Shown in pieces: positions 1 to 8,659 of a DNA stretch of 64,000 bases; position 1 is the first letter of the stretch; every line of letters starts with the position of its first letter. The translations under genes and the position numbers were made by a program. The DNA is from Sulfurimonas sp. RIFOXYD12_FULL_33_39 (GTDB taxonomy: Bacteria > Campylobacterota > Campylobacteria > Campylobacterales > Sulfurimonadaceae): contig MICF01000004.1 in NCBI GenBank assembly GCA_001829785.1, forward strand, positions 124,001-188,000, written 5' to 3'. Under the pieces are notes generated by a model. That model had not been told where the DNA came from and ran no database searches. It saw nothing but the letters and a program-made list of their open reading frames with translations.

Positions 1-1142
1 ATAATTTTAAGATTATAAACGACACAAAAGGTCATGATATAGGCGATTTTGCCTTAATTGAAACAATAGACAGAATAAAAAAAATATTACGTGAAAATGA
101 TAGAATAGGCAGGCTAGGCGGAGATGAATTTATAATATTGGCAGATACAAGCACTTCAAATGAGAGTGTTGCGATAGAAGCAGTAAGGAGTATAGCTCAA
201 AAGATTTTAAAAGAACTAAATAGACCTTATATTATAAATGAATATACTTTTTTCATAAGCGCAAGTATCGGTATAGTAATGTTTAATGAAAGCAAACATT
301 CAGATATAGAGCTTATTAAATATGCAGACAGTGCAATGTACATGGCAAAACAAAACGGTAAAAATAATTTTTATTTTTTTGATACCGTACTGCAAAAAAA
401 CATTGAACATAAAACTAAAACTATTAAAGAGATAAAAAATGCTTTAAAAAACGAAGAGTTTGTTTTATATTATCAACCGCAAATTTCTCTAAATAAAGAC
501 CAAAATATAATCGGTGTAGAAGCATTAATACGGTGGCAAAATCCTAAAAAAGGCATTGTGTTACCGGCTTATTTTATTCCGGTAGCAAAAGATAGCGGTT
601 TAATAATAGAGATTGAAAAATTGGTACTCAAAAAAGCATTTAAACAGCTAAATGAGTGGAAAAAAGATAAAATAAAAAAAGATTGGAGACTCTCCATAGA
701 GATAAGCATCAAACAACTTACGACAACTAACTTTTTTGCTGATATAAAAAAAATGTTTAATGAATATGATATTAATCCTAAACTATTAAGATTGCAATTG
801 TCGGAAAAATTTATTTCAAAAGATATAAAAAATATACTTGAAAAAATAGAAGATTTAAACAAAATTGGATTGTCTTTTTCTATAGATAATTTTGAAAGTA
901 GTTGTTTGTCTTTGTCGTATCTAAAAACTCTACCTATTGATGAATTAAAAATAAGCGAATCATTAATTTACTCTATGCATGAAGACATAAATAGCAAAAC
1001 TATGATTCAAACTATACTATTTATAGGAAAAGAATTTGGTTTTGAAGTCATAGCAAAAGGTGTTAAAACAGAACAAGAACAAAATAAACTGCTAACGATG
1101 GGGTGTACGATATTTCAACAATCTTATTTAATCTCTGCTTGA
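1..1142 (+). CDS. GGDEF-EAL protein, 5' end outside window; EAL domain degenerate
   Basis: The reading frame is open from base 3 and runs into an intact diguanylate cyclase core. RLGGDEF is encoded at 111-131, and a product-inhibition I-site RxxD (90-101) lies exactly five codons before it. An EAL-type domain follows. It keeps EALIRW but has lost other residues of active c-di-GMP phosphodiesterases: the metal-binding Asn in the VNxS strand is Glu (SIEIS), ELTE reads LQLSE, DDFG reads DNFE, and AEGVE reads AKGVK. The likely role is c-di-GMP synthesis with a non-catalytic EAL domain that may bind ligand or regulate. A TTG at 138 could be taken as a start, but it would cut through the GGDEF domain, so the gene must begin upstream of the window. 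The 3' end overlaps the convergent gene by 19 bp. Confidence 0.9.
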   Translation, partial: NFKIINDTKGHDIGDFALIETIDRIKKILRENDRIGRLGGDEFIILADTSTSNESVAIEAVRSIAQKILKELNRPYIINEYTFFISASIGIVMFNESKHSDIELIKYADSAMYMAKQNGKNNFYFFDTVLQKNIEHKTKTIKEIKNALKNEEFVLYYQPQISLNKDQNIIGVEALIRWQNPKKGIVLPAYFIPVAKDSGLIIEIEKLVLKKAFKQLNEWKKDKIKKDWRLSIEISIKQLTTTNFFADIKKMFNEYDINPKLLRLQLSEKFISKDIKNILEKIEDLNKIGLSFSIDNFESSCLSLSYLKTLPIDELKISESLIYSMHEDINSKTMIQTILFIGKEFGFEVIAKGVKTEQEQNKLLTMGCTIFQQSYLISA

Positions 1143-3292
1143 GTGCCTATCAAATCCATAGGGCGACCGAAGTAATAACCTTGAAATTCTTCTACGCCGT
1201 ACTCTTTTAAGAGGTTAAATATATCTTCATTTTCTACATACTCAGCAACCGTGATAATGTTCAGTTCCTGTGCAAATCTAACAATGCTCTTAACCAATAT
1301 TTTTGAATTTTCATCAGTTAATATATTTTGTATCAAAGAGCCGTCTATTTTTAAATAATCAGGCTTAATTTCTAAAACCTGTACATAGTTTGCATATCCA
1401 CTGCCAAAGTCATCAATAGCGATTGCTCTTAGCTTTTTAACAACTTTCATAAGTCTTTCAAAATTTTCCACGCCCTCTTGTTCGGTCACTTCAACAACTA
1501 TTCTTTGCGGCGAATCAAATTTTTCTATTTTGTTTATTAATGTTTCCATAATGGAAGCATTAAAAAAATCGTTTGGCAAAAAATTTACGGAGACTTTTTC
1601 CTCTCTTTTAGCGAAAAAATCCAAACTAAGCTCTAACATCTCTTTTGCAATTTTTATATACAAACCGCTATTCATAGATATTTCTAAAAACTCGTTCGGA
1701 TATAAAATCTTTTTCTCGCCGCCGTCAAACTCAACTATTCTTACCAAAGCTTCATATTTGACAATTTTTCCCTCTCTATCCGTTATTGGCTGAAAAAATG
1801 GAATCACGTTTTTATGCTCTAGTGCATGTCTGATTGTTCTTTTTACGCTTATGACTTTTTGCGAATGTTCTTTCGTATCAACATGTTGTGAATAAATCAT
1901 GTAGTTTACAAACTGTTTTTTTGCTTTTTTAAGCGCCATTTGAGCATCTTCTAAAGAGTGTTCATGGTCAAGTGCCATTCCTGAATATATCTCAATACCC
2001 AAAACATCATCCATACCGACAATTAATATTTTTAGCGAGTTAATTTTACTTTGCAACTCTTCAACAAGTTTAAAATATTTTTTTTCGTCAAAATTACTCT
2101 CTTTTTTCAACAAAACATACTCATCGGATGAAACCCTATATGTGTCAAACCCATGCTCATCTCCAAAATGCCGAAATGCATCTGCAACCTGAATTAATAC
2201 CTCATTTCCGACATCAACACCGTAGAGCTCATTTATAAGACTAAACTCTTTAATATTGCTAAGTATAAGCAACTTAGTATCTTTAGAGTAAAGTGCATCG
2301 TTTAATGAATGTCTATTTAAAAGTCCCGTTAAATGGTCTGTATAAACCTGTCTTGAAAAGTAATTCAACATTTTATTAAAACCTTGATGCAGTACGGCAC
2401 CGGATGCAAACATCATTATCACAACCATAAAAAAGAGAGTATATATAAACTCTTCATCTTTTTTTACAATATCTGATATATCAAGACCGACTACCAAATA
2501 TCCTAATTTTTGCGATAAATGATTTTCAAGAGAGATATTCATATCTACTCTATACAATTTTGAACTATTTTTGTCATTTTGTAAAAAATATTTTTTTATA
2601 TTTTGGGCATTATTAATAAGAATATACCTCTCATCAATAGCCGTAGTTGATTTATCCATCATTATCTCTAGCAATGATTTATCAATTATTATGCCCATCT
2701 CGGCTTTAAATATTGAATTTAAATCTTTTAAAAACTCCGTAGGAGAGATACCGAGTTCAACATTTCCGACATACTCTTGATTGTAAAATATAGGTTTTGT
2801 AATGCGGTAAGTCATCTCAAATTTACCGACTTCAAAACCGCCAAAAGAGCGATGCAGAGTATTCGTATCTGTGATTAATGTTCTTTTTTCATTAAGAGTG
2901 TCACCGAAATATTCAGGTTTATGTGCTCGAAAGAGCGTAACACCATCAACTGAGCGAAATGTTAGAATATTTACGGCTTTTTTAGCTAATTTAAGCCGTT
3001 TGTACTGTGGGGAAACTATAGAATTTATTTGTGCATAATCTCTATTTGCAATTGCTTTTGCCAAACCCTCTGACGCAACTATATCATCTAGTTTATATTC
3101 AAACTCTATTTTATCGTTTTTCATATTTATTTCAAAAAGCGCTTCAGTGCTCTTAGCCACTCTTTGGAACTGCTCATTGATAGACTCTTTTAGTTTATAC
3201 TCCAAAAACTGATACATAACAGCCCACGAAAGCACTAAAATAGCTGAAGTTAAAATAAGTGTATTACGTTTTGTTTTGGCAGGTGTATTCAT
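1124..3292 (-). CDS. Membrane Cache-GGDEF(degenerate)-EAL c-di-GMP phosphodiesterase
   Basis: This 722-residue inner-membrane sensor has TM1 at about 10-28, a periplasmic Cache-like domain at about 30-270 and TM2 at about 283-305, followed by GGDEF and EAL domains. The GGDEF signature reads VSSDEY, so cyclase activity is unlikely. The EAL domain looks complete: YEALVRI, SVNF, VEVTE, AIDDFGSGYA, LKIDGS, VAEYVE and EFQGYYFGRP. I therefore predict an active c-di-GMP phosphodiesterase controlled by a periplasmic signal. The sensor region, including RAHKPE, FGD.LNEKR and YRITKPIFY, is clearly paralogous to that of the EAL protein at 11508-13181. A -10-like TACAAT lies on the minus strand at 3331-3326, about 35 bp before the ATG. 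The gene is probably monocistronic and converges with the preceding one. Confidence 0.9.
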   Translation of the reverse strand: MNTPAKTKRNTLILTSAILVLSWAVMYQFLEYKLKESINEQFQRVAKSTEALFEINMKNDKIEFEYKLDDIVASEGLAKAIANRDYAQINSIVSPQYKRLKLAKKAVNILTFRSVDGVTLFRAHKPEYFGDTLNEKRTLITDTNTLHRSFGGFEVGKFEMTYRITKPIFYNQEYVGNVELGISPTEFLKDLNSIFKAEMGIIIDKSLLEIMMDKSTTAIDERYILINNAQNIKKYFLQNDKNSSKLYRVDMNISLENHLSQKLGYLVVGLDISDIVKKDEEFIYTLFFMVVIMMFASGAVLHQGFNKMLNYFSRQVYTDHLTGLLNRHSLNDALYSKDTKLLILSNIKEFSLINELYGVDVGNEVLIQVADAFRHFGDEHGFDTYRVSSDEYVLLKKESNFDEKKYFKLVEELQSKINSLKILIVGMDDVLGIEIYSGMALDHEHSLEDAQMALKKAKKQFVNYMIYSQHVDTKEHSQKVISVKRTIRHALEHKNVIPFFQPITDREGKIVKYEALVRIVEFDGGEKKILYPNEFLEISMNSGLYIKIAKEMLELSLDFFAKREEKVSVNFLPNDFFNASIMETLINKIEKFDSPQRIVVEVTEQEGVENFERLMKVVKKLRAIAIDDFGSGYANYVQVLEIKPDYLKIDGSLIQNILTDENSKILVKSIVRFAQELNIITVAEYVENEDIFNLLKEYGVEEFQGYYFGRPMDLIGTQAEIK

Positions 3293-3325
3293 CTATTTCC
3301 ACATGTAATTTATAAATGTCTATGA

Positions 3326-3331
3326 ATTGTA
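3326..3331 (-). promoter_or_regulatory. Candidate -10 box for the Cache-GGDEF-EAL gene
   Basis: The minus strand reads TACAAT here, which would give a leader of roughly 27 nt before the ATG at 3292. No clear -35 is visible, which is common in Campylobacterota. The call is weak because the flanking DNA is AT-rich. Confidence 0.35.
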
Positions 3332-3372
3332 TCATTTTCATCTTAAGATAAAATATTAACCTATTCTTTATA

Positions 3373-4599
3373 TTAGATATTAGTTTCCAACCATGCTCTT
3401 TTCTTATATATATACATGTAGATAATTCCCTTTAAAAGCGTCTCAATATTCATAATTACAAATATAGCCACAACTCCGTATCCCATTTTATAAGCTATAT
3501 ATGATGGAATTACTCTAAAAAACCATAGAGATAAAACATTTACTTTTAACGTTGTTTTTGTCGCTCCGGCACCTCTTAGTGCCCCCGAATAGACAAACAT
3601 AATTGCAAGAGGAATTTGAGCTAAACCGACAAGTATCAAGTAGTATGATGCTACTGCTATAGTAGCTCTGTCGTTTGTAAAAAAACCTACCAAAAACTCA
3701 GGAAAAAGTATAAGAAAAAGACCGACACTTCCCATAAACATGTAGGCAATTCTTCCACTTATAATTCCCATTTTATAGGCACTCTCTTTGTTCTTAGCGC
3801 CTAAATTTTGACCTACAAGCGCAGTTGCGGCTATAGCAAAACCAAATCCGGGCATAAAAGCGATTCCCTCTATGCGAAGTCCTACTTGATAGCCGGCTAA
3901 AACTTCGGTTGAATAAGCCGCAATAATTGCTACAAAAATCAAAAACGACATACTTGAAATACCTCTCTCAAGCGCGGCACTCCAGCCTACATTCCAAACT
4001 CTTATCAAATCTTTTACTCTAATAAGAGGGATTAAATTTAATTTAGCATCAGCTCTTTTGATGAGCATATAATATGCCGCTACGTTAAAACAGTAAGAGA
4101 TTACCGTTGCATAAGCCGCCCCTTCTATCCCCATCGCATCAAATCCGTAATGCCCGAATATAAAAACATAATTTAAAAATGCATTTATGGCAGTTGAGAT
4201 AAGTTTAATGTAGAGTGAGTTTTTTGTATCTCCCGCCGCCGAGAGAGCATTGTAAAGAAGCGTATCTATAAATATCACTACGATTCCGAGTGAGATTATT
4301 TTAAAATAGAGTGAGCCTTCACGTACTACATCAGCCTCTGCTCCCATCATGTAGTACATGTACTCACTTCCTGTGTAACCGCCAATTGTTACAAAAACCG
4401 AAAGTACTGCCGCAAAAATTGTAAGAGAGTAAAGAAGTGCCGATGCGCGTCTTTTTCTTCTTTGTCCTATAAATCTTGATATCAAAGCATTGCCGCCTAC
4501 GACATACAGAGTCATAAGAACGTTTATTATCATCATAAACTGCATACTCATACCCACCGCCGCAAGTGCCGAAACACTTACCGTACCGACCATCAGCAT
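3373..4599 (-). CDS. MATE-family multidrug/cation antiporter
   Basis: This is a polytopic membrane protein of the MATE (NorM/DinF-like) family, which exports drugs or organic cations using ion gradients. From the first ATG (4599) the product has 408 residues, short for a family usually near 440-460, and begins MLMVGTVS inside what is normally TM1. Typical features are the repeated 12-helix pattern and the family-like stretches VGGNALISRFIGQ and GFGFAIAATALVGQNLGA. The missing N-terminus is encoded in frame just upstream (see 4600-4686) but has no ATG, GTG or TTG. It lies directly downstream of a 93-residue hypothetical gene and is probably co-transcribed with it. Family assignment is firm; substrate unknown. 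Confidence 0.88.
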   Translation of the reverse strand: MLMVGTVSVSALAAVGMSMQFMMIINVLMTLYVVGGNALISRFIGQRRKRRASALLYSLTIFAAVLSVFVTIGGYTGSEYMYYMMGAEADVVREGSLYFKIISLGIVVIFIDTLLYNALSAAGDTKNSLYIKLISTAINAFLNYVFIFGHYGFDAMGIEGAAYATVISYCFNVAAYYMLIKRADAKLNLIPLIRVKDLIRVWNVGWSAALERGISSMSFLIFVAIIAAYSTEVLAGYQVGLRIEGIAFMPGFGFAIAATALVGQNLGAKNKESAYKMGIISGRIAYMFMGSVGLFLILFPEFLVGFFTNDRATIAVASYYLILVGLAQIPLAIMFVYSGALRGAGATKTTLKVNVLSLWFFRVIPSYIAYKMGYGVVAIFVIMNIETLLKGIIYMYIYKKRAWLETNI

Positions 4600-4686
4600 A
4601 TCTACAAGAATCTGAAGTATATCGACAAGATGTTTTAGAGCGGCTGGAATAGCGATAGAAAATACTCTACGCGTGTCATGAGAGAT
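4600..4686 (-). other. In-frame N-terminal coding sequence of the MATE gene lacking a standard start
   Basis: Read in frame with the MATE gene, these 29 codons encode a normal MATE N-terminus, including SIAIPAALKHLVDILQILVD. There is no ATG, GTG or TTG between the upstream in-frame stop (4734-4732) and 4599. The codon ATC at 4686-4684 overlaps the TAA of the preceding gene as TAATC, exactly where a coupled TAATG would be expected. Either a rare ATC start is used, a G-to-C change destroyed the start, or there is a sequencing error or small indel. An out-of-frame ATG at 4679-4677 would be restored by a 1-base insertion. Confidence 0.6.
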
Positions 4687-4967
4687 TAGTCTTGATAAAA
4701 TTGTGACACCTCTTGCATAGCCGCTATAAGTTCATCTTTCGTATTGAAATGAAGCTCTTTTTTATCACGCTCTTCTTGTTTTGGGAGTGTAAAATCAAAT
4801 ACCAAAACATAGGAAGTTATCTCAACTTTATTACCGTTTAAATCAGCCCACTCCAAACTCATTTCGGCAACTTCGCCGTGTGCATTTACGACTGCCGCAG
4901 GATAGAGTTTTGTAACTTTGGTTAAATCTATATCGCCTATTTTTGATTTGTAAATCATATTTTTCAT
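4686..4967 (-). CDS. Small conserved-looking hypothetical protein (93 aa)
   Basis: This is a soluble protein of 93 residues with no signal peptide, membrane segment or cysteine. It starts MKNMIYKSKIGDIDLTKV and has alternating beta-type segments (KLYPAAVVNAHG, VEITSYVLVFDF), a charged turn (PKQEERDKKE) and a C-terminal helix (NTKDELIAAMQEVSQFYQD). I do not recognise the family. Its stop codon overlaps the expected start of the MATE gene, which suggests translational coupling. Good codon use and position in a directon make it likely to be a real gene. The longer frame across its start (4843-5040) is a shadow. Confidence 0.65.
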   Translation of the reverse strand: MKNMIYKSKIGDIDLTKVTKLYPAAVVNAHGEVAEMSLEWADLNGNKVEITSYVLVFDFTLPKQEERDKKELHFNTKDELIAAMQEVSQFYQD

Positions 4968-5053
4968 AATTAAACTTTTTATATATTACTATTTTTCGTA
5001 TGGTAGCCAATGATGCTTGATAATTGGCTTTGTTTATCATTTTGCTTAATTAT

Positions 5054-5071
5054 TTCACAATAAGTTCACAA
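5054..5071 (+). promoter_or_regulatory. Direct repeat TTCACAA, 11-bp period: candidate response-regulator operator
   Basis: Two identical TTCACAA heptamers start at 5054 and 5065, exactly one helical turn apart, about 50 bp before the efflux operon start. OmpR-family regulators bind tandem half-sites with 10-11 bp spacing, and the operon encodes one (9404-10060). Autoregulation is an inference. Confidence 0.45.
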
Positions 5072-5121
5072 ATAATAAGTACAATAATTATTCTATTTTA
5101 AAATAAAAAAAGGATTTGGGT

Positions 5122-6372
5122 ATGATAAAATTTTTATTTATATATCTGTATCTACTCATATTGATAGTAAATGCCAAAGTATTGACGCTTGATGAGTGTA
5201 TCGACAAAACGCTCAAAAATCATCCCGATCTTAAAAAACTCTCACTTAGTGTTATGCAGAGAAAGTCTTTAGTTGACGTTGCAAAGGCAGATTATATGCC
5301 GCAAATAAATTTTAATGCACAGTATAACCCCATAAACACTTTTGCCCTACCGCAAAACGGAGAATTTAAAACAATCAATGACGACAGTTATCAAATAGGC
5401 GCAACGGCGAACCAAAAGATATACGACTACGACAAAACATCCTCAACGATAAAAGCTTATGAAAAAGATGAAAACATAGCCGATTTGTCGCTAGACGATA
5501 AAAAAGCTCTTTTGGTTTATAACATAAAAAATCTATATGATTTGGCGCTTGTCCATACAAAAGCAATAGAAGTAAGACAAAAAGATTTGCAGACAAAAGA
5601 GGAGCTTTACAGACAAGCCGAGTCTCTTGTAAAAGAGGGCTTGAAAACTGCCGCAGACGCCACAAGTATCCTTAGCGCCGTGTATATAGCAAAGGACAAC
5701 CTTGCAGGTGCAAAAGCCGATTTACACAAAGCTCTAAACACACTCTCTATCTACATGGGGGAAAGAATTGATTTTGACACCGTTCTTGTAGAAAACTCAT
5801 TACAAAAAAATATTCAAAATAAAGACTTGACTCTAAAAGATATATTTGAAAAGAACTTTGAGTTAAAAGGTTTTAAAGAGGAAATTCTAAAAGAGGGTTT
5901 GATATATGACGCCTCAAAAGCACAACATTACGGCTCGATAGACGCTATGGCATCATATATACATCAAAGTTCTATAAACAGTTATGATTTATCAACGATT
6001 GGAGTAACTATAAATATCCCGATATACAGCGGCGGACGGATAAGCGCTCAAAGCCAACAAGCCGCTATAGCAAAAGAGATAGCAAAAGAGTCATACAACT
6101 CAAAAAAACTTCTTATTCAAGAGGAGTTTGAGGGTTTGATGATAGATTTGGATAGATACAAACTCACGCTTAAAGCGAAAGAGGCTCTCATAGAGTCATC
6201 ATTTGCAACCAAAGAGATAATTGAGGCAAGATACAAAGAGGGGCTTTCAACATACATTGAAGTTCTTGACGCCGCTTCCACACATCTTTTTGCAGAATTG
6301 GGGCTTATTGAAACTAAGCTCTTTATCAACAAAATTATAAACAAACTAGACTACTTACAAGGACAATTCTAA
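5122..6372 (+). CDS. TolC-like outer-membrane efflux protein
   Basis: This is the outer-membrane channel of a tripartite exporter. The 416-residue product begins with a signal peptide (MIKFLFIYLYLLILIVNAKVL). It has the repeated long amphipathic helices of TolC-family OEPs, for example LTLDECIDKTLKNHPDLKK at the N-terminus and a second repeat around GVTINIPIYSGGRISAQSQQA, where IPIYSGG is a family hallmark. The ATG at 5122 is preferred because AGGA lies 8 bases upstream; a TTG at 5116 would add two residues and overlap the spacer. The stop overlaps the next gene as TAATG. It is the first gene of a seven-gene operon coding for the adaptor, permease, ATPase, response regulator, kinase and a CxxCH protein. 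Confidence 0.9.
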   Translation: MIKFLFIYLYLLILIVNAKVLTLDECIDKTLKNHPDLKKLSLSVMQRKSLVDVAKADYMPQINFNAQYNPINTFALPQNGEFKTINDDSYQIGATANQKIYDYDKTSSTIKAYEKDENIADLSLDDKKALLVYNIKNLYDLALVHTKAIEVRQKDLQTKEELYRQAESLVKEGLKTAADATSILSAVYIAKDNLAGAKADLHKALNTLSIYMGERIDFDTVLVENSLQKNIQNKDLTLKDIFEKNFELKGFKEEILKEGLIYDASKAQHYGSIDAMASYIHQSSINSYDLSTIGVTINIPIYSGGRISAQSQQAAIAKEIAKESYNSKKLLIQEEFEGLMIDLDRYKLTLKAKEALIESSFATKEIIEARYKEGLSTYIEVLDAASTHLFAELGLIETKLFINKIINKLDYLQGQF

Positions 6373-7517
6373 TGAAACGATGGATTAAATATGCAATAGC
6401 CGCAGTTATTATTGCAATCATAGCCGCTATTTTTTATAATAAAATATATGTAGTAAAATCGACATTTAAAACAATAAAACCGACAATCGGAGATTTACAT
6501 GTAGGTGTTCGCGGAATCGGGAATGTGGATGCTAAAAATATCTACACAATTACGGCACAAAGCGGCGGAAAGATAGAAAGTATCTTTGTTGACGAAGGAG
6601 AGTGGGTTAAAAAAGGAGATACTCTTTTAACAATAGATGCGGTTGATGCTCCTATGCTTCTTGATGAGGCAAAACTTCTACTGAACAAAGCAAAAAATGA
6701 AGCCAAAGCATCCAAAAACAACCTAGAGAGTCTGCAGGCTCAAAAATCACTCATACAAGCCACTTTCAACCGCTACGAGAAACTAATAGAGCAAAAGTTT
6801 GCTACCGGGGCAGAGTATGACAAAGCAAAAAGCGACCTGCAAAATATCAATGCACAAATAGAAGCTTCAAAAGCGCAAATAGCCTCTGCCGCGTCTGAAG
6901 AAAAAAGAGTGCAAAAAAGCATAGAAGCCATTGAGGCAAAACTAGACAGACTTAAAATCTACTCTCCCGTTGACGGTTATGTAATAACAAAAGAAGCAGA
7001 ACAATCACAATATGTACTCCCATCAACTGCAATTTTTAAAATAGTTGATGCTAATACTCTTTGGGTTAAGACAAATATTGATGAGAGATTGGCAAATCAG
7101 ATAAAGCTTAATCAAAAAGCATCGATTACTCTTCGCTCAAAACCAAACGAAAAGTTACTCGGCAGTGTTGATAGAATTGTTGCTTCAAGTAATCTTGTTA
7201 CCCTTGAGAGAGAGATAGCGGTAAAATTTGATGAAATACCAAAACCGTTTTATATAAATGAACAAGCTGAGGTAAATATTGAAGTAGCCGACTATAAAAA
7301 CGTTCTAAAAATTCCGCTTAATCTACTTGTAACAAATAACGGTAAAAAGGGTGTGTGGGTAGCTAGAGGCGAAAACGCATATTTTGAATCTATATCAATC
7401 TCGGCACAAAATGATGAAGAAGTTGCAGTTTCATCAGGCATTGACGAAAATACGGAGTTGCTTATATACAAGCCAAACAATAAACCCCTAAGTGATGGGA
7501 TGAAAATATTTAGATGA
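6372..7517 (+). CDS. HlyD/MacA-like periplasmic adaptor (membrane fusion protein)
   Basis: This 381-residue adaptor should link the inner-membrane ABC permease to the TolC-like channel. It has an N-terminal membrane anchor (about 7-24), a lipoyl-like half (SGGKIESIFVDEGEWVKKGD) and a long alpha-helical hairpin at about 90-195 with coiled-coil character. The second lipoyl half follows (LKIYSPVDGYVITKEAEQ), then beta-barrel and membrane-proximal domains. It overlaps the permease start by 4 bp (ATGA), so translation is probably coupled. The size and layout fit MacA or DevB-type adaptors. The transported substrate cannot be told from sequence. Confidence 0.9.
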   Translation: MKRWIKYAIAAVIIAIIAAIFYNKIYVVKSTFKTIKPTIGDLHVGVRGIGNVDAKNIYTITAQSGGKIESIFVDEGEWVKKGDTLLTIDAVDAPMLLDEAKLLLNKAKNEAKASKNNLESLQAQKSLIQATFNRYEKLIEQKFATGAEYDKAKSDLQNINAQIEASKAQIASAASEEKRVQKSIEAIEAKLDRLKIYSPVDGYVITKEAEQSQYVLPSTAIFKIVDANTLWVKTNIDERLANQIKLNQKASITLRSKPNEKLLGSVDRIVASSNLVTLEREIAVKFDEIPKPFYINEQAEVNIEVADYKNVLKIPLNLLVTNNGKKGVWVARGENAYFESISISAQNDEEVAVSSGIDENTELLIYKPNNKPLSDGMKIFR

Positions 7518-8659
7518 TAAATTTAGCAAGAAGGGATATCGAACATACTTTAGGCAAATTTGTAGTTACTGCCATGGGTGTCGGAATGCTCCTTGGTATA
7601 GTGCTTATTATGATAGGCGTTTATCGCGGTCTAATAGTTGAAGCCGAGGTTTTACTTGATGATATCAATGCAGATTTATGGATAGTTCAAGAAAACACGA
7701 TGGGTCCGTTTGCCGAATCTTCAAGAGTATATGAAGACTTTAAAGATATCATATATGTGATGAGAGGCATAGATAAAAGTGAAGCTATGACATTTCAAAA
7801 TATTCAGCTTCCCCATAAAGACAAACCTGTACGTGCAGTTGCAGTAGGATATGACATTTACGGGAAAATAAGTCCTATAAATCCAAATAGGCTGATAGAG
7901 GGACGAGAGCTAAAAAACGACCATTATGAGATTGTCGTAACAAACAAGAGCGGTTTTAAACTAAACGATAAGATAAAACTAGGAAGAAACTTTTACACGG
8001 TTGTCGGAGTAACACATAAATCAGTCTATTCCAACGGTGACCCGTTAGTCTATATAAGTCTAAAAGATGCTCAAGAACTTCAATTTTTGTACTCTAACAA
8101 AGAGATTCAAAACAATACGGCAAGAGGAGTTAAAAATAGCGACTCCGTGTTGGTAAATGCCATTGTAGCAACAGTAAAGCCGGGTTTTAATATCAATGAA
8201 GTTGCTAATGAGATAAAAAAATGGCAACACAAAAGCGTTTATACGGCAAAAGAGCAAAAAGAGATACTTACGAAAAATCTAGTTGAGAGATCTTCTAAAC
8301 AGATAGGTCTTTTTACTATCATACTAGTTGTAGTCTCTACGATAATTATTGCTTTGATTATATACACTATGACGTTAGAGAAGATGAAAGAGATATCCAT
8401 AATGAAACTTATGGGACTTCCAAACTCTTTAATAGTTTCAATGATTGTTAAAGAGACTCTTATTTTAGGCATCTTTGCTTTTGTCTTTGGAAATATATTT
8501 TCACATTTGACTTACGATAAATTTCCTAAACTGGTGGTACTTTATGCTTATGACGCATTATTACTTTTTGGCGTTATTGTAGTTGCATCGGTATTGGCAT
8601 CTTTTGTGGGTGTTAAAAAAGTTATAAGTGCCGACCCTGCAGCGGCGATTGGAGGATAA
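7514..8659 (+). CDS. MacB/FtsX-like ABC transporter permease
   Basis: This is a 381-residue inner-membrane permease of the type VII ABC (MacB/LolC/DevC) kind. There is one TM near the N-terminus (about 16-37), a large periplasmic MacB_PCD-like domain (about 40-255), and three C-terminal TMs starting at about 265. The FtsX-type stretch TLEKMKEISIMKLMGLPNS between TM2 and TM3 is the usual contact with the ATPase. The ATPase is a separate gene that starts immediately after the stop. Proteins of this family drive periplasm-to-outside transport mechanically (mechanotransmission) rather than moving substrate through the membrane. The cargo is unknown. Confidence 0.88.
   Translation: MINLARRDIEHTLGKFVVTAMGVGMLLGIVLIMIGVYRGLIVEAEVLLDDINADLWIVQENTMGPFAESSRVYEDFKDIIYVMRGIDKSEAMTFQNIQLPHKDKPVRAVAVGYDIYGKISPINPNRLIEGRELKNDHYEIVVTNKSGFKLNDKIKLGRNFYTVVGVTHKSVYSNGDPLVYISLKDAQELQFLYSNKEIQNNTARGVKNSDSVLVNAIVATVKPGFNINEVANEIKKWQHKSVYTAKEQKEILTKNLVERSSKQIGLFTIILVVVSTIIIALIIYTMTLEKMKEISIMKLMGLPNSLIVSMIVKETLILGIFAFVFGNIFSHLTYDKFPKLVVLYAYDALLLFGVIVVASVLASFVGVKKVISADPAAAIGG

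Noticed and set aside
4843..5040. 65-codon frame overlapping the start of the 93-aa gene
   Set aside because: Out of frame with the better gene; basic, low-complexity product, no ribosome-binding site.
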